A stretch of 64,000 nt of DNA from Rhodamnia argentea (GCF_020921035.1 NC_063155.1:7673001-7737000), one strand, 5' to 3'. Shown: positions 1-10,043, counted from the first letter of the stretch. The notes: generated from the sequence alone by a model not told the origin. Program-made: numbers and translations.

Positions 1-1230
1 GTTTGTCCCAAACCAATTTTCATGTCACAATAAATTATGAATTTTAGCAAATTTTCAAGTTTGAAGGAGTTCTTAAGGTAAAATTGACAAATTTCGACAA
101 ATTTCTCGTTTGAGATTTTGGTGATCTGGATATTTTTTTGGCGACATAAAAATTAATTTGAGATAAATGTGGCACTTGTGTATCAATTCACGATTTTCTA
201 TGATGTTCGAATTAATCTAAGGTAATTGTGCATAGATGTATAGATTTGAAATTTTTTGTAACACGAAAATTAGTTCAAAATAAATGTAATACGGATATAC
301 CAATTTAATTTTTTTTTTTTTGGGTGGTATTGCTCGAATTAGAGTAATTGATTTGTATAGCTCTTACACAGGAACGAAAGGATTATTAGACTTTAACCTA
401 AAACGGAGAATATACGATGCTAATGTGAAACTTAAACTCGAGTAAAAGTTCGGTGCAGGCAAAGGAAGTATAGTTCAAAGAAGATTATTCGAGATATGGA
501 ACGGGATTGTATGTTCGACAAAGCGTGGACCGGTAAGGAGTGATTATATGCGACCTCCGCTGGATCAATCATCGGATTTCGATGAAAATGGCCATAAAAT
601 TTATACTCCATTATATATCATGGTTGAATATTACGATTGTCTATTCATCCATAGCCAAGTAGGGATGTAAAAAGAAACATGCGGAACCGAAATTCGATTC
701 GAATAGATCCGAATCAAAAGTTTCAGGTCTTTTTTGTTCGGGTTTAGTAAGTAAAACGACAGATATCCAACGGTTCGGTTTCGATTTCAAAGTAGAGAAA
801 TATATGCTAGTGATTGTAGTGTAGGAGCCATGGTTGCTGGAGACATACCATTTCACAAAAATGGCAAAGTCATTACAAGACATGTAGAAACCATAGCCCC
901 AAATCCATGTTAATATATTGCACAACAGGAGCATGAGAAAACCTGTACGTTTGGATATTGAGGTGCATCTTTGGCTCGCAGATCAAATAGCAGTTTTCGC
1001 TACTGAGTACCGGCAAAAAAATTCCTTCAACCAACTAAAAGATCGTCTATGAACATCTGAATCAAGGGCCTATCATACAATTCCACCGATAGACTGATTG
1101 TGCAATTCACAGTCGCAGGTGAATCTGAACGATCCAAAACCGAAAAGACAGAAAAAAAAAAACTCTGCAGGCCACGGAGGAGTACCTGGAATCTAACGTC
1201 GAACAAAGGTGCCTGAAAAGACTGCCCGGA
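1..1230. repeat. AT-rich spacer with MITE-family copy and hAT-like start
   Basis: No gene seen. About 1-340 repeats phrases such as 'gtgtatcaattcacgatttt' and 'aaattagttcaaaataaatg', which recur near 4230-4330, 6090-6550 and 58370-58560. This is a dispersed AT-rich MITE-like family, here cut by the window edge. At 660 the sequence 'tagggatgtaaa' followed by gaaccgaaattcg resembles the 5' ends of the hAT-type elements described elsewhere in the window, but I found no matching target duplication. Confidence 0.5.
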
Positions 1231-1233
1231 TCG

Positions 1234-2787
1234 TCAGCCCGAAGAACAGATTGACCAACAAGGAAAGCAAGAGAACCATCTGGCCTGACCCATGCCGGAT
1301 GCCGCCTTAGGAGGCGGCGGCTTCGGAGCCTGTGGTTCTGACTTTGCTTGTACGAATGACGTCAGTGGCTTCATGCCGTTTGGACCGACCCTCAGCGAGC
1401 CACTTCTGGCCGCATCTCTGGACAATCTTCATGCAGCCAAAACACCGAGTTATCGTCGAGTTTGCTAAACACGGCAATAGAATGCTAAAGTTATGTGCTT
1501 TGTGGCAGTTAGTCTAGGTTTAAAGTTCACGGCTCACACCTTCATGCTTTGCTCTATACCGGAAGCTTCTCTTTCAAACAAACTCAGGCATCTTTCGTGC
1601 TTACTAATTCATTTACCTTATTTCGCGGGAAATGACGTCTTCCTACAATAGGGCATACCTTTCACAAATCAAGAGATGAATACTCTTAAGGCTTCCCTGG
1701 AAGGAAGAAGCAAAGGAACTGGATCCCCATCACATTACTCTTGTTAATCATGTACAGAAAGAATTTGAACTTCATATTGCTATAGAAGGAAGTAGAGCAT
1801 TAACCTACCGTATCAGTACCCCGTTGTCATATTAACCTATTCTCTATCATTCCCTGCCTCTATCAGATAGGCCTCTAGGGTGCGCAAATGTTCGTGGCAC
1901 AAGCAGAATTGACGCACATTTCCATAGTAAAACATGAGCATAAGTGATATAGCTTACATTGGAAAGGCAAAGGATTTAACGCTGGCTCCACTTGCATCGG
2001 AATGGTGTGACGGACTGGAAGAATAAGTAACCTCTGGCCAAGGAAAAGTTTCTTTACTATGATTTACGCTTTCCTTTGGATCCTCCGGTGGATGAGCAGC
2101 CGGGGTAGGCGCACTTTGACGCTCGCCCACATTCGTAGTGCTTAAGCCAATTTCGGTTGATTTATTGACTGGAGTTGGGCTGGCATAATCCATCGGCACC
2201 GGAGGAATAGGCGGTGCACCGTACATGCTGAGCTCTTGAGATTTGCCAACCCAGTATATTTGGTCTCTAGTAAAACTCGCATTTCCCATCTGGATACTGA
2301 ACAATGATTCATTGGAAGCGGTGCTCCATTCCATCGGGGCTGTCGATTTGGTTCTGGCGAACACGGAAGAAGGAATCCTGTATGGAGAAGGACTGCCCGT
2401 GACGTCACCCGTTCGCTCCATCACCTGAATCGGAGGAAGTTGCTTTGCCGACCCATTGTTCGAGCTCAAATCATGCACACTGTCCGACGAACCACTTTCA
2501 GATGATTCGATCTTGGGCATCGAGCTGACCGGAATGTCTCCTCCTCCTCCTCCGTGTCTTGGAACTGATTCATGGCCATCGTCATGGGTAAGGTGGCCAT
2601 GTGAACCCGCATCAGAAGCGCTATTCCCTTTCACCGCTAGCTCAATGGAGTCTGCTGACGACGACTCGGACGAGGACGACGAGTATAGCCTCTTAATCTC
2701 AAATGTGGGATCATCCCCACCTAGAGCTGAAGGAGGATGTTCCCTTAAATCAGCATCACCATTGCCCCTCGCCGGCCCGGCTTCCAT
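1234..2787 (-). CDS. Uncharacterised Ser-rich plant protein, two exons
   Basis: Complement of join(1234..1426, 1958..2787), 340 residues. Exon 1 starts at the ATG at 2787; an in-frame TGA lies upstream at 2815-2817, and a possible leader acceptor (ttgttag) sits 2 bases before the ATG. Exon 1 ends in CCAAT followed by a GTAAGC donor; exon 2 follows an AG at 1427-1428 and restores the frame (FAFP-I-LSRD). The protein is acidic and Ser-rich in its first half, has a conserved-looking middle block (RIPSSVFARTKSTAPMEWS, then SNESLFSIQMGNASFT), and ends with a Pro-rich stretch and the Cys/Trp tail RWFSCFPCWSICSSG. I associate this with a plant family of unknown function (Arabidopsis At3g50910/At5g66480 type, from memory). 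No catalytic motif or clear membrane span is visible. The Cys-rich tail might be lipidated or bind metal, but that is a guess. Confidence 0.8.
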
Positions 2788-3640
2788 ATCTAACAATACA
2801 CAAGTTCCAGTTGTTCAGGCTACGCGAGGCAGATCCATCCAAAGCGACGCGGTACGAGGCCTTGACCCAGAAAACTTAACTCATCCACAGACCTACCTAA
2901 AACACACAAGGCCATAGATTAGAATCAACTCAAAATCTGGAGCTGCATCATTCTCATCTGCATAAACAGCCAAATAGCACCCGAAGCCGGGCACTTCCCA
3001 ACAATGCAATGCAATGCATGGGAAAATTATTCATAAGCACGGCATTGAAATGCCCTCCGAGACTTGCGCATTCCGACAAGGCAGACATCCTTACCGCAAT
3101 CGCTCAGAAACATCACGATCGATCCATCCCACAAGCTATTCGAATCAATTCCTCTAAAAACAGGGGAATTTCTACAAAACTCATTCCATTAATTCGGCGC
3201 GAAACCTCAAACGACGGCAGCGGGAAAATTAGCCAAACAAGAGACGCGATTCTCGGGGAAAATCAACCGATTCACATGCCATTCGAGCGACGAACGGAAA
3301 AGATATCGACGGCTCAAACTCACATCAAAACTCCGCGCGCTGCCGCGAAAACCCTCGCGAAGCTGTCGGAATCGGCGACGGGGGGGATCGGTTTCGGAGG
3401 GGACGGCGACGCTTCTCGTTGCGGATCCCGGCGAATCCGTGAGCAGGCGGAGAAGGAAAGGACGCGATCAGAACGCAGAAGACGAAGGGACGCGAGAATC
3501 AGATGGGGAGAGAGAGAAAGTGAATCGTTGGGCAGGAATATGCGAGAGAGAACAGAAGGCGATGCGTGCGGTTCGGCATGAGTTTCGAGCTTCGGGGGGT
3601 CGCGGAGCTTAAAATCGAAGGGAGCTCTCGGGGGGGAGCG
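2788..3640 (-). promoter_or_regulatory. Leader and promoter region of the Ser-rich protein gene
   Basis: GC-rich stretch upstream of the minus-strand gene. On the minus strand a likely leader acceptor (tgttttag followed by gtaggtctg) lies near 2904, suggesting at least one intron in the 5' leader. A purine-rich segment at 3440-3620 is probably leader or core promoter. The transcription start cannot be fixed from the sequence. Confidence 0.45.
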
Positions 3641-5510
3641 ATGAAGATGATGACTGGGCGGGCGTGCGCGCCATTATCTATCTATCTTTCTGCAAAAACA
3701 TGCAACGACACGAGACGACGTCGTGTTCGCGGCTCGTTGAGTTGACTTTCGTGTCCACGCTGTCCCGGCTGACTTTTTTTTCCCTGTTTATTTTTTTTTT
3801 TCCGCTCTCACCGATTCTGACCACATTTGTTCCACAAAAAATAAATAATACAAAATATTTATCTACTCTCATATCACTTAAAATAATTAGTCGGTAAATT
3901 TTTTTACTGACAATAATTTCCATTTAAATATTTTTATGTTTATTCTTCTTTGTAAACGTTAAAAGCGATTGTTTTTATAAAAATATTTTTTTTTAAATTA
4001 TTCGTTTTTTGTAAAATAAATATTCAATTGATATTCCCATGGGCAGGTCCAAAGCAGCTTTCTAGTTATTCCAAGGAACCCTTGTCCTTTTTTGATAAAA
4101 CAAAAACAAAAAAACTCGATTTATATAGTCTTGATGGGATTAAATCGTGGCGTAAAGGTAAAACTAATAAAACCTGAGTTAAATAATAAATTTTGTAATT
4201 TCTGATTACCATCGGCAATTTCAAATTATCCAAATGAAATTAACTTTGTAAGGTTAAAGCAATCAAAAACTCTAAATTGTACATATCGCGACACATTTAC
4301 CCAATTTTTTCGTCATCAAAAACCACACATTTGTACTCAAGCAACACAACTACCATTAGTTAGGTTCAGTTAAAAATTGTTGATGAAAGTCCGACGTGGA
4401 TCTAACACGGCGCAAATGTGGCGCCTCGCAATCGCCACATCGGAAAAAGATTAAAAAGAAAAAAAGAAACGAGACTATCGTTCACCTCTTTCGAGATTCC
4501 AATCACCTCCTCGGCATTCGCCCATTGTTGTCCACTACTACCTGGATCTCCACCGGCATTCGTCATCCCTTGCTTGACTCCGCCGGATCTTGCCATGTTG
4601 GCCGTCGAAGCCAAGTCCAACCTCTAAGCTCACAACCACCATTGTGAGAGTCAAGTAAGGGCCGACGAATCCCCACCGGAGTTTCAGGGAGCAATACGCA
4701 ATAGGGATGAGAACCATAGAAGCTTTGGCCGAGCAATTGCAAGCTTGACGACGATGAACTGTAATTTCAAAATTTCTTTCTTTAGTTTTATACATATTTT
4801 TAATCTTTTTTTCGACGTGGCTTTTTGCGTGACGCCATATCATATTTTTACCGGCAATTTCTAACAAAATCCCAATAGAGAGTAGATGCGTCACTCGGGC
4901 ACAAACTCGAAATATTTGGTATCGCAAAAAACGTTTATAGTAAATATGTCACAACGGGCACAGCCTGAAGTTTTCGATCGTATCCCGAAATCAATGATTT
5001 TAAGCTGGAGCCAAGTGGTTCACACTTTTGAAGGCGACTTGACCGAGCGGGTCTTTCCAACTTTGTTTATAATGCCAGAGTCACGTACTGAACCGGTTTT
5101 GACCGGTTCAAATTTTTTAAACCGAATTGGATAACAAACAGTTTTAATGGAATATTGATATTTTTATCCATACATGGTTTTTTTTTTTTTTTTTTGTCGA
5201 AATCCATATATGGTTTCACATATCAATATTTGTATGGTATAGAAGACCTGAGATATCTTGTATTGAAAGACTTAACGAGGGATTTCTATCCAATAGTAAA
5301 AGAAAGAAGAGTAATACGAGACGTATAATTCCAAAAAAAAAAGGTACAAACTTAATGTTGACAAGGTAAAATAGATTAAAGAGAACCAAAGAGGTAAGTG
5401 TTATAAAATGTGGAATAGCTCCAAACATACGGGAAGAAATATAATGAAAAAGTTAAAAAAAAAAATAAATGAGAAGATATACCGAAAAAGTCTAAACAAA
5501 AAATGAAAAA
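3641..5510. other. AT-rich spacer with repeat remnants
   Basis: No gene seen. 4230-4340 holds a copy of the same repeat family as 1-340 and 6090-6550 (phrases such as 'cgacacatttacccaattttt'). A moderately GC-rich piece at 4390-4740 has open frames on both strands but no family resemblance. 5360-5480 is the flank of the U6 unit, repeated at 7605-7700 and 9025-9110 ('tagattaaagagaaccaaag'). Confidence 0.4.
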
Positions 5511-5518
5511 GTACAAAA

Positions 5519-5568
5519 AAAATTTGGACCATTTCTCGATTTGTGCGTGTCATCCTTGCGCAGGGGCC

Positions 5569-5600
<32 letters not shown>

Positions 5601-5620
5601 TCGGATGTCTCCGAAGAGAC
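5519..5620 (-). ncRNA. U6: U6 spliceosomal snRNA gene, copy 1, apparently intact
   Basis: The minus strand reads as a full 102-nt U6 snRNA: 5' hairpin, ACAGAGA box, AGC triad, and the 3' end AAATGGTCC followed by a T run that would terminate Pol III. Compared with the plant U6 I know, the only changes are at positions 4 and 11, in the 5' stem: GTCTC-TTCG-GAGAC instead of GTCCC-TTCG-GGGAC. These pair with each other, so the stem is kept. A plant Pol III promoter lies upstream (TATA 5644-5651, USE 5676-5686) with 24 bp between the two, the spacing typical of U6 rather than of Pol II snRNA genes. U6 forms the spliceosome catalytic core with U2 and U4/U5. Confidence 0.95.
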
Positions 5621-5643
5621 AGCCTCTTCTATCTCGGTATGCC

Positions 5644-5686
5644 AATATAAATCGAAGAGCGTGTGTGTTCGCGGTCGATGTGGGAC
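5644..5686 (-). promoter_or_regulatory. USE and TATA box of U6 copy 1
   Basis: On the minus strand, GTCCCACATCG (USE) occupies 5676-5686 and TTTATATT (TATA) 5644-5651. The TATA edge is 24 bp from the +1 at 5620, and the USE-TATA gap is 24 bp. This matches plant Pol III-type snRNA promoters. Confidence 0.93.
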
Positions 5687-6089
5687 TCCTCCTTGCTTCT
5701 GCTATCTAAAGCAAGGCCATTGAAGCTTTTCATTGCCAAATTCCTTTATTCAGGTAGGGCCCAAGTTAGTACGTGCGAACTTAGGACATGTGGGCCCATG
5801 CCACTTTGGCATTTTTAAGAAAGAAAAATTTGGCAGTTTGTTCCTTTGCTTTTGTCATATACGCGGAGTGTATCACTATGTATGTTAAGAGTAATGTCGG
5901 ATATTTCTTAGCGAAAGGAAAAAGAGAGAGAGAGTAGTGTCGGATAATGACATTGGGTTGGGCTTTTCAGCCCAATGAACAATCCACCCAAATTGCGTTT
6001 TAACACGAAACAATTCAAAGGGCTTAACACTAGGGATTCACGTGAAGGGTATTACGAGACGTATTGTTTGGAAAAAGTGAAAATTAAAA

Positions 6090-6556
6090 AGGGGTTAATA
6101 CCACGAAAAACCTCAAATTGCTATATCCATGACAAATTTATCCCAAACTATTTTTTTTACCATAAAAAATCCTAAACCGATATATTTATGACAAATTTAT
6201 CGTAAATTAAATTTTTTTACCATCAAAAATTCAAAACTCGTATAACTGTGATAAATTCATCCTCCGTTAAATTGGGTAAATACCACAAAAAAATTTTAAT
6301 TGATACACCTATGACAAACATAGGGTAAAAATCTTAAAATAGTACATCCATGAACTGTCACGTGTTATTTAATTCAGGAATTTGACGATTAGATTTAACA
6401 AAAACTAACAGTAAATTTGTCAAATCTAACGGAGGGTAATTTGTCATATGTGTGCTAGTTTGGGGTAAATTTGTCATAAGTATATCAATTTAGGATTTTT
6501 TCTAATAAAAAAATTAGTTTGGAATAGATTTGTAAGAGGTACACCACTTTGGGCAT
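6090..6556. mobile_element. Long-TIR MITE-like element
   Basis: The left end (ggttaataccacgaaaaacc, then 'gacaaatttatcccaaact') and the inverted right end (tagtttggaatagatttgt to 'gcattatc') form long imperfect terminal inverted repeats. Shorter inverted and direct copies of 'gacaaatttatc' occur inside. No coding capacity. Related copies lie at 1-340, 4230-4340 and 58370-58560. Confidence 0.55.
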
Positions 6557-6565
6557 TATCATAAG

Positions 6566-6752
6566 GGTTTCGCGCTCTCCGTGGAATGTGCGATTGAGCC
6601 ATGGATGCACTGGCCAAATTTTGAAGATCCGAGGTGGTCGAGCCCGTGACCACATGCCCACCAAGATGCTAGTAGTTAGGAAGTCCCATGCGACATATGT
6701 TGCAGCTACGCAAAACAGTAAGAGCCAGTCAAAGATTCACTCAAGAAAAAAA
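6566..6752. repeat. Duplicated ~190-bp GC-richer block, copy A
   Basis: Clearly similar to 7905-8130, sharing 'tgcgattgag', 'ccgaggtg.tcgagcc.gt.acca', a 'gatgctagt/gacgctagt' word and 'gaagtc.ca..cgatacatgt'-like text, in the same orientation. It does not match a tRNA, 7SL, U3 or U6 sequence that I can recall. It sits among the U6 copies and is probably part of the duplicated unit; function unknown. Confidence 0.6.
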
Positions 6753-7037
6753 AAGGCCTAATATTCAAAAAAATCTCTAACTTTAACATTTGTGATAATT
6801 ATATCCAAAACTTTTTTTGTCTCGTAGAAAACTCTTAACTTTTACTTTTTTTTCTCAATTCTACCGATCTAATAAGAAAAAGATCCCCGAACTTTTGCAT
6901 CTGTCTCAATTATATTCGAAACTTTTTTTTTTGTTTCATAAAAAACCCTCAACTTTTACATTTATCTCAATTTTACCACCGCCAACCTTCCGTCCATAAT
7001 CATCGTTAGTTAATTTAGGCAATGCTAGATCTCCTCT

Positions 7038-7105
7038 AAATTGTTCCAATTTTACGGGATGTTCGTTTGTTTGTGTAAGTCGAAGAGACGATTATCATGT
7101 GGTAT
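7038..7105 (-). pseudogene. U6 snRNA remnant (copy 0)
   Basis: 'ttgttccaattttacgggatgt' corresponds to U6 positions of roughly 8-32 on the minus strand with changes. It joins directly to a decayed promoter-like segment (gtaagtcgaagagac...catgtgg) of the kind found beside copies at 8612-8712 and 9541-9626. Most of the RNA body is gone. Confidence 0.6.
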
Positions 7106-7719
7106 GTACACGAACCTAACATTAAAGATAGATTTTATTCGATTTTCGAGGGTTGATGACACCCAAACAAAGATCAAAAGTTTGTATCAAGACGCCGTCT
7201 ATCATTAGGACAAAAAAGGAATATACAAGGCGTGCATTTATCGTCACTTATTAAATAAATGACTTCGTTGAAATAAGAAAAAACTAATTAAATGTTTGGT
7301 AAATGCACAAAATATTGTCGACTATATCTATTTCTTTTTCTTTTTCTTAGCTCACCTGTAAATGTCTTGGAATTTCCTTTTAGGCCATAAATTTTTTTGG
7401 AAGGTAAACGGCATGAATTAACTTGTGGACATGGGCAAGTCTACATTCATAATTATTAAAATTGTAGATGTGCGAAACCAATAGAAATAGTAATAGAGAG
7501 ATATGAAGTATATAACTGCAAGGAGTGCAGAAAATGATTTTCAGAAAAACTTAATTAGTGGAGCTGAAATGAAGCCAGGAATCGACAAAGGAAATTGTTG
7601 TAACATGGTGAAATGAGGCAAAATAGATTAAAGAGAACCAAAGAAGTAAATGTTATAAAAATTTATAGAATCTCCAAACATATGAAAAGAAACACACCAA
7701 AAAAAGAACAAAAAAAAAT

Positions 7720-7818
7720 TTTTGGACCGTTTCTCGATTTGTGCGTGCCATCATTGCGCAGGGGCCATGCTGCTTTTCTCTACATCGTTCCAATTTTATC
7801 GGATGTCTCCGAAGTAAC
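7720..7818 (-). pseudogene. U6 snRNA pseudogene (copy 3), full length but mutated
   Basis: Aligns with U6 end to end without indels on the minus strand, but carries several substitutions. The ACAGAGA box reads GTAGAGA, the region after it reads AAAGCAGCATGG instead of AAGATTAGCATGG, and the 5' stem is broken (GTTAC opposite GAGAC). Upstream there is neither a TATA nor a USE at the expected spacing. Its left flank matches copies 1 and 2, so it arose from the same tandem unit. Very likely dead. Confidence 0.85.
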
Positions 7819-7904
7819 AACCTCTTTCGCCTCGATTGGATAAGCATCGACTAACAAATATTTCTTTCGTAAATAAGTAAAGATAGGAGAAGCGATTGAC
7901 CCTA

Positions 7905-8130
7905 ATAATATCCTCTAGACGTGGTCATAAATGTCTCATGCTCGCTGCCGAACGTGCGATTGAGTCATACCTACTTTGCACCGGCCGCAATTCGAAGTTC
8001 CGAGGTGATCGAGCCGGTAACCACGAGCCCACCGCGACGCTAGTGGTCGGGAAGTCTCACACGATACATGTCGTAGCTGCGCAGCGCATTAAGAGCGGTT
8101 TAAAAATTTCCCACGGTAAAAATCAAACAT
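7905..8130. repeat. Duplicated ~190-bp GC-richer block, copy B
   Basis: Second copy of the block at 6566-6752, in the same orientation, ending before an A-rich run. It lies on the upstream side of the U6 pseudogene at 7720-7818. I see no open frame or RNA family in it. Confidence 0.6.
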
Positions 8131-8606
8131 TAAAAAAAAAAAAAAAGGTTAGCGTAAAGCCTTGAGAAAAAAGTTATTAAACCCAAACATAAGGCACCAA
8201 TTTAGAAATCGTAAACTTATCCCTAGGATCGATACAATTGATCGAGATCTTGATGGATTTCCAATTTGTGACTGGAGGCCAATTCTTCGAATCTCATCAA
8301 CTATGTACGAAGTCCTGCAGGTGAAGTTCAACCGTACAGATCAAAAGTCTGAACTTAATCGGTTTATGGAACTTTTACATTGTTCCATTAGTCTCCTTAT
8401 ATTGTATTATTACTAAAATATAAAAAATAAAAACTCACAAATGTAGATGCGGGGTTTAATCGTGCCCACTCCTTGTGTTTGTTTTATGGTGAATGTAAGC
8501 ATATGTCAAGTACTCAAAGCTTTTAAAATTTCCGAGCAAACCGTAACAACAATAGATGTAAAAGTACGTGAAATGACGTATATTACATGAGTATAATTTT
8601 AAAAAA

Positions 8607-8712
8607 AAAATTTGAACTACTTATCGGTTTGTGCATGCTGTGCCCTCTTTGCACAGAAGTCATGCTGATCTTCTCCATATCGTTTCAATTTGTCGGGTGT
8701 CCCCGCAGAGAC
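8607..8712 (-). pseudogene. U6 snRNA pseudogene (copy 4)
   Basis: Full-length but diverged U6 on the minus strand. The 3' end reads AAGTAGTTC instead of AATGGTCC, the ACAGAGA region reads ATATGGAGAAGATCAGC, and the 5' hairpin is altered. A TATA-like catataag lies at 8733-8740, at a shorter distance from +1 than in the intact genes, and no good USE is present. Judged non-functional. Confidence 0.8.
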
Positions 8713-9115
8713 AATGTCCTCTTTCGCTTGTGCATATAAGTCAAATAGACAATCGTCACACGGTATGTATGTGGACCTAACATTACTTTTAAGACTTATT
8801 CGAATTTTAAGGGGCCGATGACACCCAAATATAGATCGCAACTATATATGGGTAAGTCTACATTCAGAATTATAAGATTGTGGATGTGTGAAACCAATAG
8901 GAACAGTAATAGAGAGATCCGGAGTATACAAAATTAAGGAGTGAAAAGAATAATTTTGGAAAACTTAATTAGTGGAGCAGAAATAAAGTTTGGAGTCGAA
9001 AAAGGAAATTGTTGTAATATGTTGAAATGAGGTAAAATAGATTAAAGAGAACCAAAGTGGTAAATGTTATAAAAACTCCAAACATATAAAAAGAAATATA
9101 CCAAAAAAGTAAAAA

Positions 9116-9165
9116 AAAATTTGGACCATTTCTCGATTTGTGCGTGTCATCCTTGCGCAGGGGCC

Positions 9166-9197
<32 letters not shown>

Positions 9198-9217
9198 TCG
9201 GATGTCTCCGAAGAGAC
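9116..9217 (-). ncRNA. U6: U6 spliceosomal snRNA gene, copy 2, apparently intact
   Basis: A 102-nt U6 identical in its RNA region to the copy at 5519-5620, including the paired position 4/11 change in the 5' stem. The ACAGAGA box, AGC triad, internal stem-loop region and terminal T run are all present. The promoter has TATA at 9241-9248 and USE at 9273-9283, again with a 24-bp gap. The 3' and 5' flanks are homologous to those of copy 1, so the pair comes from tandem duplication. With copy 1 it is the best candidate for an expressed U6. Confidence 0.95.
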
Positions 9218-9240
9218 AACCTCCTCTATCTCGATTGGAC

Positions 9241-9283
9241 AATATAAGTCGAAGTGCGTGTGTGTTCGCAGTCGATGTGGGAC
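9241..9283 (-). promoter_or_regulatory. USE and TATA box of U6 copy 2
   Basis: The minus strand reads GTCCCACATCG at 9273-9283 and CTTATATT at 9241-9248. TATA to +1 (9217) and USE to TATA are both 24 bp, identical to copy 1. Confidence 0.93.
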
Positions 9284-9540
9284 TCCTCCTAGATATTTAA
9301 AGCCCAGTCATTGAAGCCTTTATTGCTAAATTTTTTTATTCAGGTGGGGCCCAGATTAGCACATGCAAACTCAGGACATGTGGCCCAAGCAACTTTGGCA
9401 TTTTGAGAAAGATACTTTGGCAGTTTGTTCCTTTGCTTTAATTAAATACGGAGTGTTTTATTATAAGTTAAGCGTAATGTCGGATATTTCTTAGCAAAAG
9501 GTCCAAAAAAAAAAAAGGAGTAATGTCAGATAATGACATT

Positions 9541-9626
9541 TTTCGATTCGTGCATGTCATCCTTGCAAAAAAGCAAGAATTATCTTCTTTATATCGTTCC
9601 GATTTTATGGGATGTCGCCTCAGAGA
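9541..9626 (-). pseudogene. U6 snRNA pseudogene (copy 5), 3'-truncated
   Basis: Minus-strand U6 similarity from the 5' hairpin to about position 85. The central region around GCATGGCCCCTGCGC is replaced by unrelated sequence, the ACAGAGA box is changed (TATAAAGA), and the 3' GGTCC end is missing. A TATA-like gtatataag lies upstream, but the USE is degraded. Non-functional. Confidence 0.75.
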
Positions 9627-9935
9627 TAATGTCTCATTTTGCTTATGTATATAAGTTGAAGAGACAACTATGACGTGGCATTACATGAAACCTAAAATCA
9701 AATTTAGATTTTATTCTAATTTTGACGGGGCCGATGACACCCGAATATAGATCTATCATCAGGACCACCAATATATATATATATATATATAAGGCATACA
9801 TTTATCGTCGCATATTACATGAACGGTTTCATTGAAATAAGAAAAAATAATCGAATGAAACCTAAAATTAAATTTAGATTTTATTCGAATTTTGAGGGGG
9901 CCGATGACACCCGAATATAGATCTATCATCAAGAC

Positions 9936-9977
9936 AAAAAAAAAAAATTGAACCATTTCTCGATTTATCATCGAGAC
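9936..9977 (-). ncRNA. Promoter-bearing mini U6 derivative (possible ~35-nt Pol III RNA)
   Basis: The U6 body is almost wholly deleted. The first bases (GTCTC at 9977-9973) are followed within a few bases by the last ~20 bases (AAATCGAGAAATGGTTCAA) and a long T run (9936-9948 on the plus strand as A's). The promoter is still in register: TATA at 10001-10008 is 24 bp from the +1, and a USE with one mismatch (GTCTCACATCG) at 10033-10043 is 24 bp beyond. A predicted transcript of roughly 35 nt could fold into a TCTCGAT/ATCGAGA stem with a 5-base loop. It may simply be a pseudogene. Confidence 0.5.
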
Positions 9978-10000
9978 AGGCTCCTCCGTATCGATTAGAC

Positions 10001-10043
10001 AATATAAATCGAAGAGCGTGTGTGTTCATGATCGATGTGAGAC
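10001..10043 (-). promoter_or_regulatory. USE (one mismatch) and TATA of the mini U6 derivative
   Basis: TATA TTTATATT at 10001-10008 and USE-like GTCTCACATCG at 10033-10043 on the minus strand. The spacing equals that of the two intact U6 genes. One mismatch in the USE may lower activity. Confidence 0.7.

Larger units (their letters stand above)
7430..9025. repeat. Tandem duplication unit around U6 copies
   Basis: 7430-7620 ('gggcaagtctacattcat...agagagatatgaag...ttaattagtggagc') matches 8850-9020 in order and orientation. The following segment 'tagattaaagagaaccaaag' at 7620-7640 matches 9035-9055 and 5370-5395. The segment 'gatgacacccaaa.atagatc' occurs at 7150-7180, 8815-8840, 9727-9752 and 9901-9925. 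Together these mark an old array of ~1.4-kb units, each carrying a U6 gene on the minus strand. Confidence 0.65.

Noticed and set aside
3009-3581. 190-codon open frame on the plus strand, Arg/Lys-rich
   Set aside because: It overlaps, antisense, the leader and promoter of the Ser-rich protein gene. The composition looks like translated GC-rich leader and no family is recognisable.
4538-4927. 129-codon frame on the minus strand
   Set aside because: No start context, no family resemblance, isolated in AT-rich spacer.
6566-6752. tRNA-derived SINE or tRNA gene
   Set aside because: A tcgagcc word hints at a B box, but there is no matching A box at the right distance and no cloverleaf can be drawn in either copy.
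9770-9790. (TA)n run as a possible origin or promoter
   Set aside because: A simple microsatellite inside the U6 unit flank; nothing around it supports a function.
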